Source: a bacterium
Lineage (GTDB): Bacteria; Vulcanimicrobiota; Xenobia; Xenobiales; JADMJV01
Direction: 5' to 3'
Length of the DNA stretch: 40,228 bases
NCBI GenBank assembly: GCA_018266105.1
Contig: JAFEBA010000138.1
Span: 1 to 40,228, forward strand
The notes under the pieces are model-generated. The model saw only the letters and a list, made by a program, of their open reading frames with translations. It had not been told where the DNA came from and made no database searches. The position numbers and the translations under genes are program-made. Within the stretch, counting starts at the first letter, position 1; each line of letters starts with the position of its first letter. Positions 38,928 through 40,228 of the stretch are shown here, piece after piece.

Positions 38928-39598
38928 CCATTGGGAGGTGCGTAGAACTCGCCCGAGGAGGCATTCTTCTGGCGGGTTTTGATCTTCTGGAAGCCCTGAC
39001 GGACGTTGTTGGAGCCAATCGTCTGAGTGCCACCGGCAGAGGCGACCAGTTCCGTATGCGAGCCCTTGCCTTCTTTGGTCATCCATACCGAACCCTTGGG
39101 CGCCTGGTTGCCCGGCACTTTCTTCCAGCCGGCGCTCTTGAGCTTGCCGCGCAAACTGGAAACGCTGGCCGAACCGCCGCCTTTGGGCAGAGCTCCGGTG
39201 TGCTCCAAACAGGCTGAGACGAAAGCGGCGCAGTTATTGGTGTTGCCGCCGGGCGCGGTGAAGCCGGGCAGCTTGCCTTTAATCGATTTGGAATCCTGAC
39301 CCTCAAATTGCTTGGCGATATCCACCGCGCGGGCCGCCGCCCCACCCCCGCCCCCGCCAGCCGCCGGACCGGTTTGATTGGCACCCGCTGCGGGCGCCGC
39401 CCCGGCCGGGCTGCCCAGAGAATTGGCGAAATTTGGAAGTGCCCCCAGGCTCTGCTGAGAGATGCCGGGCGAAGCTGAGAACTGATCCGCACCCATGCCT
39501 GACATGGGAGCGGAGGCTTGCTGCAACAGCGGCATCCCCATTTGCAAAAGCTGGGGCAGCATCTGGATTACCGGATTGATATTTCCCGTATGAATCAT
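38924..39598 (-). CDS. Putative NlpC/P60- or CHAP-like cysteine hydrolase
   Basis: A 224-residue protein with a hydrophobic, Met/Leu/Gln-rich N-terminus (IQMLPQLLQMGMPLLQQ), a Gly/Ala/Pro-rich linker with seven or more glycines (about 63-90), and a C-terminal domain (about 90-224). In that domain NNCAAFVSACLEHTG (catalytic Cys) and KGSHTELVAS (His) fit the papain-like peptidoglycan hydrolase pattern. No classical signal peptide is visible, so export is unclear. The ATG at 39598 follows AGGAGG. It may be released into the cell wall or act on a phage-like target; this is inference. Confidence 0.6.
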   Translation of the reverse strand: MIHTGNINPVIQMLPQLLQMGMPLLQQASAPMSGMGADQFSASPGISQQSLGALPNFANSLGSPAGAAPAAGANQTGPAAGGGGGGAAARAVDIAKQFEGQDSKSIKGKLPGFTAPGGNTNNCAAFVSACLEHTGALPKGGGSASVSSLRGKLKSAGWKKVPGNQAPKGSVWMTKEGKGSHTELVASAGGTQTIGSNNVRQGFQKIKTRQKNASSGEFYAPPNG

Positions 39599-39687
39599 CG
39601 CCTGAGCCTCCTGTGTTGGTTACTTCCTCAGGATAGCAAGCCCGCTCCGCGCCCGCTGAAGACAGTTCCTAAACACAGGTTACGAAT

Positions 39688-39704
39688 GTTAACAACTTGT
39701 AAAC
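39688..39704. promoter_or_regulatory. Near-perfect dyad upstream of the hydrolase gene
   Basis: GTTAACAA-C-TTGTAAAC is an inverted repeat with seven of eight pairs matching, about 90 bases before the hydrolase start. It resembles an operator, but no promoter boxes around it are convincing and no regulator is known. Confidence 0.3.
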
Positions 39705-39732
39705 GATCGTGTCCAGAGTTTGCGGGCAAAAC

Positions 39733-39761
39733 AAAAAGAGACGGCCCTGCCGTCTCTTTTT
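39733..39761 (-). terminator. Bidirectional terminator after the RNB gene
   Basis: AAAAAGAGACGG (39733-39744) pairs perfectly with CCGTCTCTTTTT (39750-39761) around CCCTG. It starts 24 bases after the RNB gene on the minus strand. The A and T flanks make it usable on both strands. Confidence 0.9.
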
Positions 39762-39784
39762 GTTTTTTGCTCGGAAGCGGGCCT

Positions 39785-40228
39785 TCAGGCTTTCACGAAG
39801 TCGATGAAGCCCTTTTCCACGTTGACCGACTTGAGCTCCACGTGAACCTTCTGGCCCACTTTGGCGCCGCCGCCCTGTCCTTGCAGACTGCCTTCGACCG
39901 GTGGATTGCTGATCTTGATCCAGACCTTATCGCCTTTCACACCCGAAACCACCGCGTCGAACTGCTCGCCAATGCGCTTCTCCAGCATAGTGGCGATGAC
40001 CGACTTCTCGATCTGACGCTCCACTTTCTTGGTGACAGACTCTTTCTTGGTGATGTTCTCGGCAAACTGGTTCATCTCGCCGGGGCTGTACTGGCTGGCT
40101 TTACCCGAAAGCACCGAGTTCAGCTGACGAGCGGCGATGCGGTCGCCACCGCGTCGGATGCTGGCGGTACACTGAGTGTAATTCTCGATGCCCAATCCAA
40201 AGTGTCCCGGCGGCTTCTCATTGGGTCC
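39785..40228 (-). CDS. RNB-family (RNase II/R) exoribonuclease, C-terminal part
   Basis: The frame is open to the right edge (it reads GPNEKPPGHFGLGIENYTQC) so the protein is truncated; about 147 residues are visible. ENYTQCTASIRRGGDRIAARQL aligns with the catalytic RNB motif Y-x-H-F-T-S-P-I-R-R-Y of RNase R, retaining the two arginines that hold RNA. The rest is an S1-like RNA-binding domain (IGEQFDAVVSGVKGDKVWIKI to VELKSVNVEKGFIDFV) without the usual basic tail. Its 3'-5' exonuclease role is inferred; the altered motif may change activity. Confidence 0.8.
   Translation of the reverse strand, partial: GPNEKPPGHFGLGIENYTQCTASIRRGGDRIAARQLNSVLSGKASQYSPGEMNQFAENITKKESVTKKVERQIEKSVIATMLEKRIGEQFDAVVSGVKGDKVWIKISNPPVEGSLQGQGGGAKVGQKVHVELKSVNVEKGFIDFVKA

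Noticed and set aside
1..40228. CRISPR array, mobile element, phage or tRNA
   Set aside because: No repeat-spacer pattern, terminal inverted repeats, transposase, integrase or tRNA cloverleaf was found on reading both strands.

Overview
This is a GC-rich bacterial chromosome segment with short intergenic gaps, many genes that overlap by a few bases, and many GTG or TTG starts. I see no tRNA, rRNA, CRISPR array, insertion sequence or prophage gene. The lineage cannot be named from the window. Three prepilin-like proteins, an HlyD-type adaptor with a MacB-like ABC pair, and a Tat-exported protein suggest a diderm, possibly from a poorly studied phylum (Armatimonadota- or Eremiobacterota-like; this is only a guess).

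Left part (1-5432): the 3' end of a glycine-rich repeat protein with a strong terminator; a Tat-exported Asp-box (sialidase-like) propeller; a small membrane protein; and a TerB-like stress gene divergent from a pspA-response regulator-histidine kinase cluster. From 11724 down to 5429 runs a minus-strand series: upp, a small exported protein, three type IV prepilin-like proteins and an SRPBCC/TIGR01777 epimerase. A dihydropyrimidinase gene diverges from upp, so pyrimidine salvage and pyrimidine/hydantoin degradation sit back to back.

The most unusual block is 13280-17565. One promoter, with a perfect dyad over its -10 box, precedes four tightly packed genes: a YnbA-like CDP-alcohol phosphatidyltransferase, a CdsA/YnbB-like cytidylyltransferase, a second and highly degenerate CDP-alcohol phosphatidyltransferase homologue, and a fusion of a class V aminotransferase with an SDR domain. 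It looks like a pathway for an unusual, perhaps amino-bearing, phospholipid headgroup.

Centre (17578-28842): an AI-2E/PerM-type transporter, an unrecognised Cys-containing protein, a metallophosphoesterase with fdhD, then a long minus-strand operon read as prfA-prmC-accB-like-accC-nusB-PBP1A-mobA with stop/start overlaps at most joints; rpmE lies just upstream behind a terminator. The accB-position protein has glycine where biotin should be attached, so it resembles a BADC-type pseudo-carrier and not a working BCCP.

Right part (28904-40228): an amino acid permease, a GNAT acetyltransferase, a PaaA/BoxB-like di-iron protein with extra cysteines and a DUF4013-like membrane protein on the plus strand; then on the minus strand an HlyD/MacB-type exporter followed by a transglutaminase-like protein and a 41-residue membrane protein; a methyltransferase with a THUMP-like tail; a putative NlpC/P60 or CHAP-like hydrolase; and the C-terminal part of an RNB-family exoribonuclease that runs off the window.
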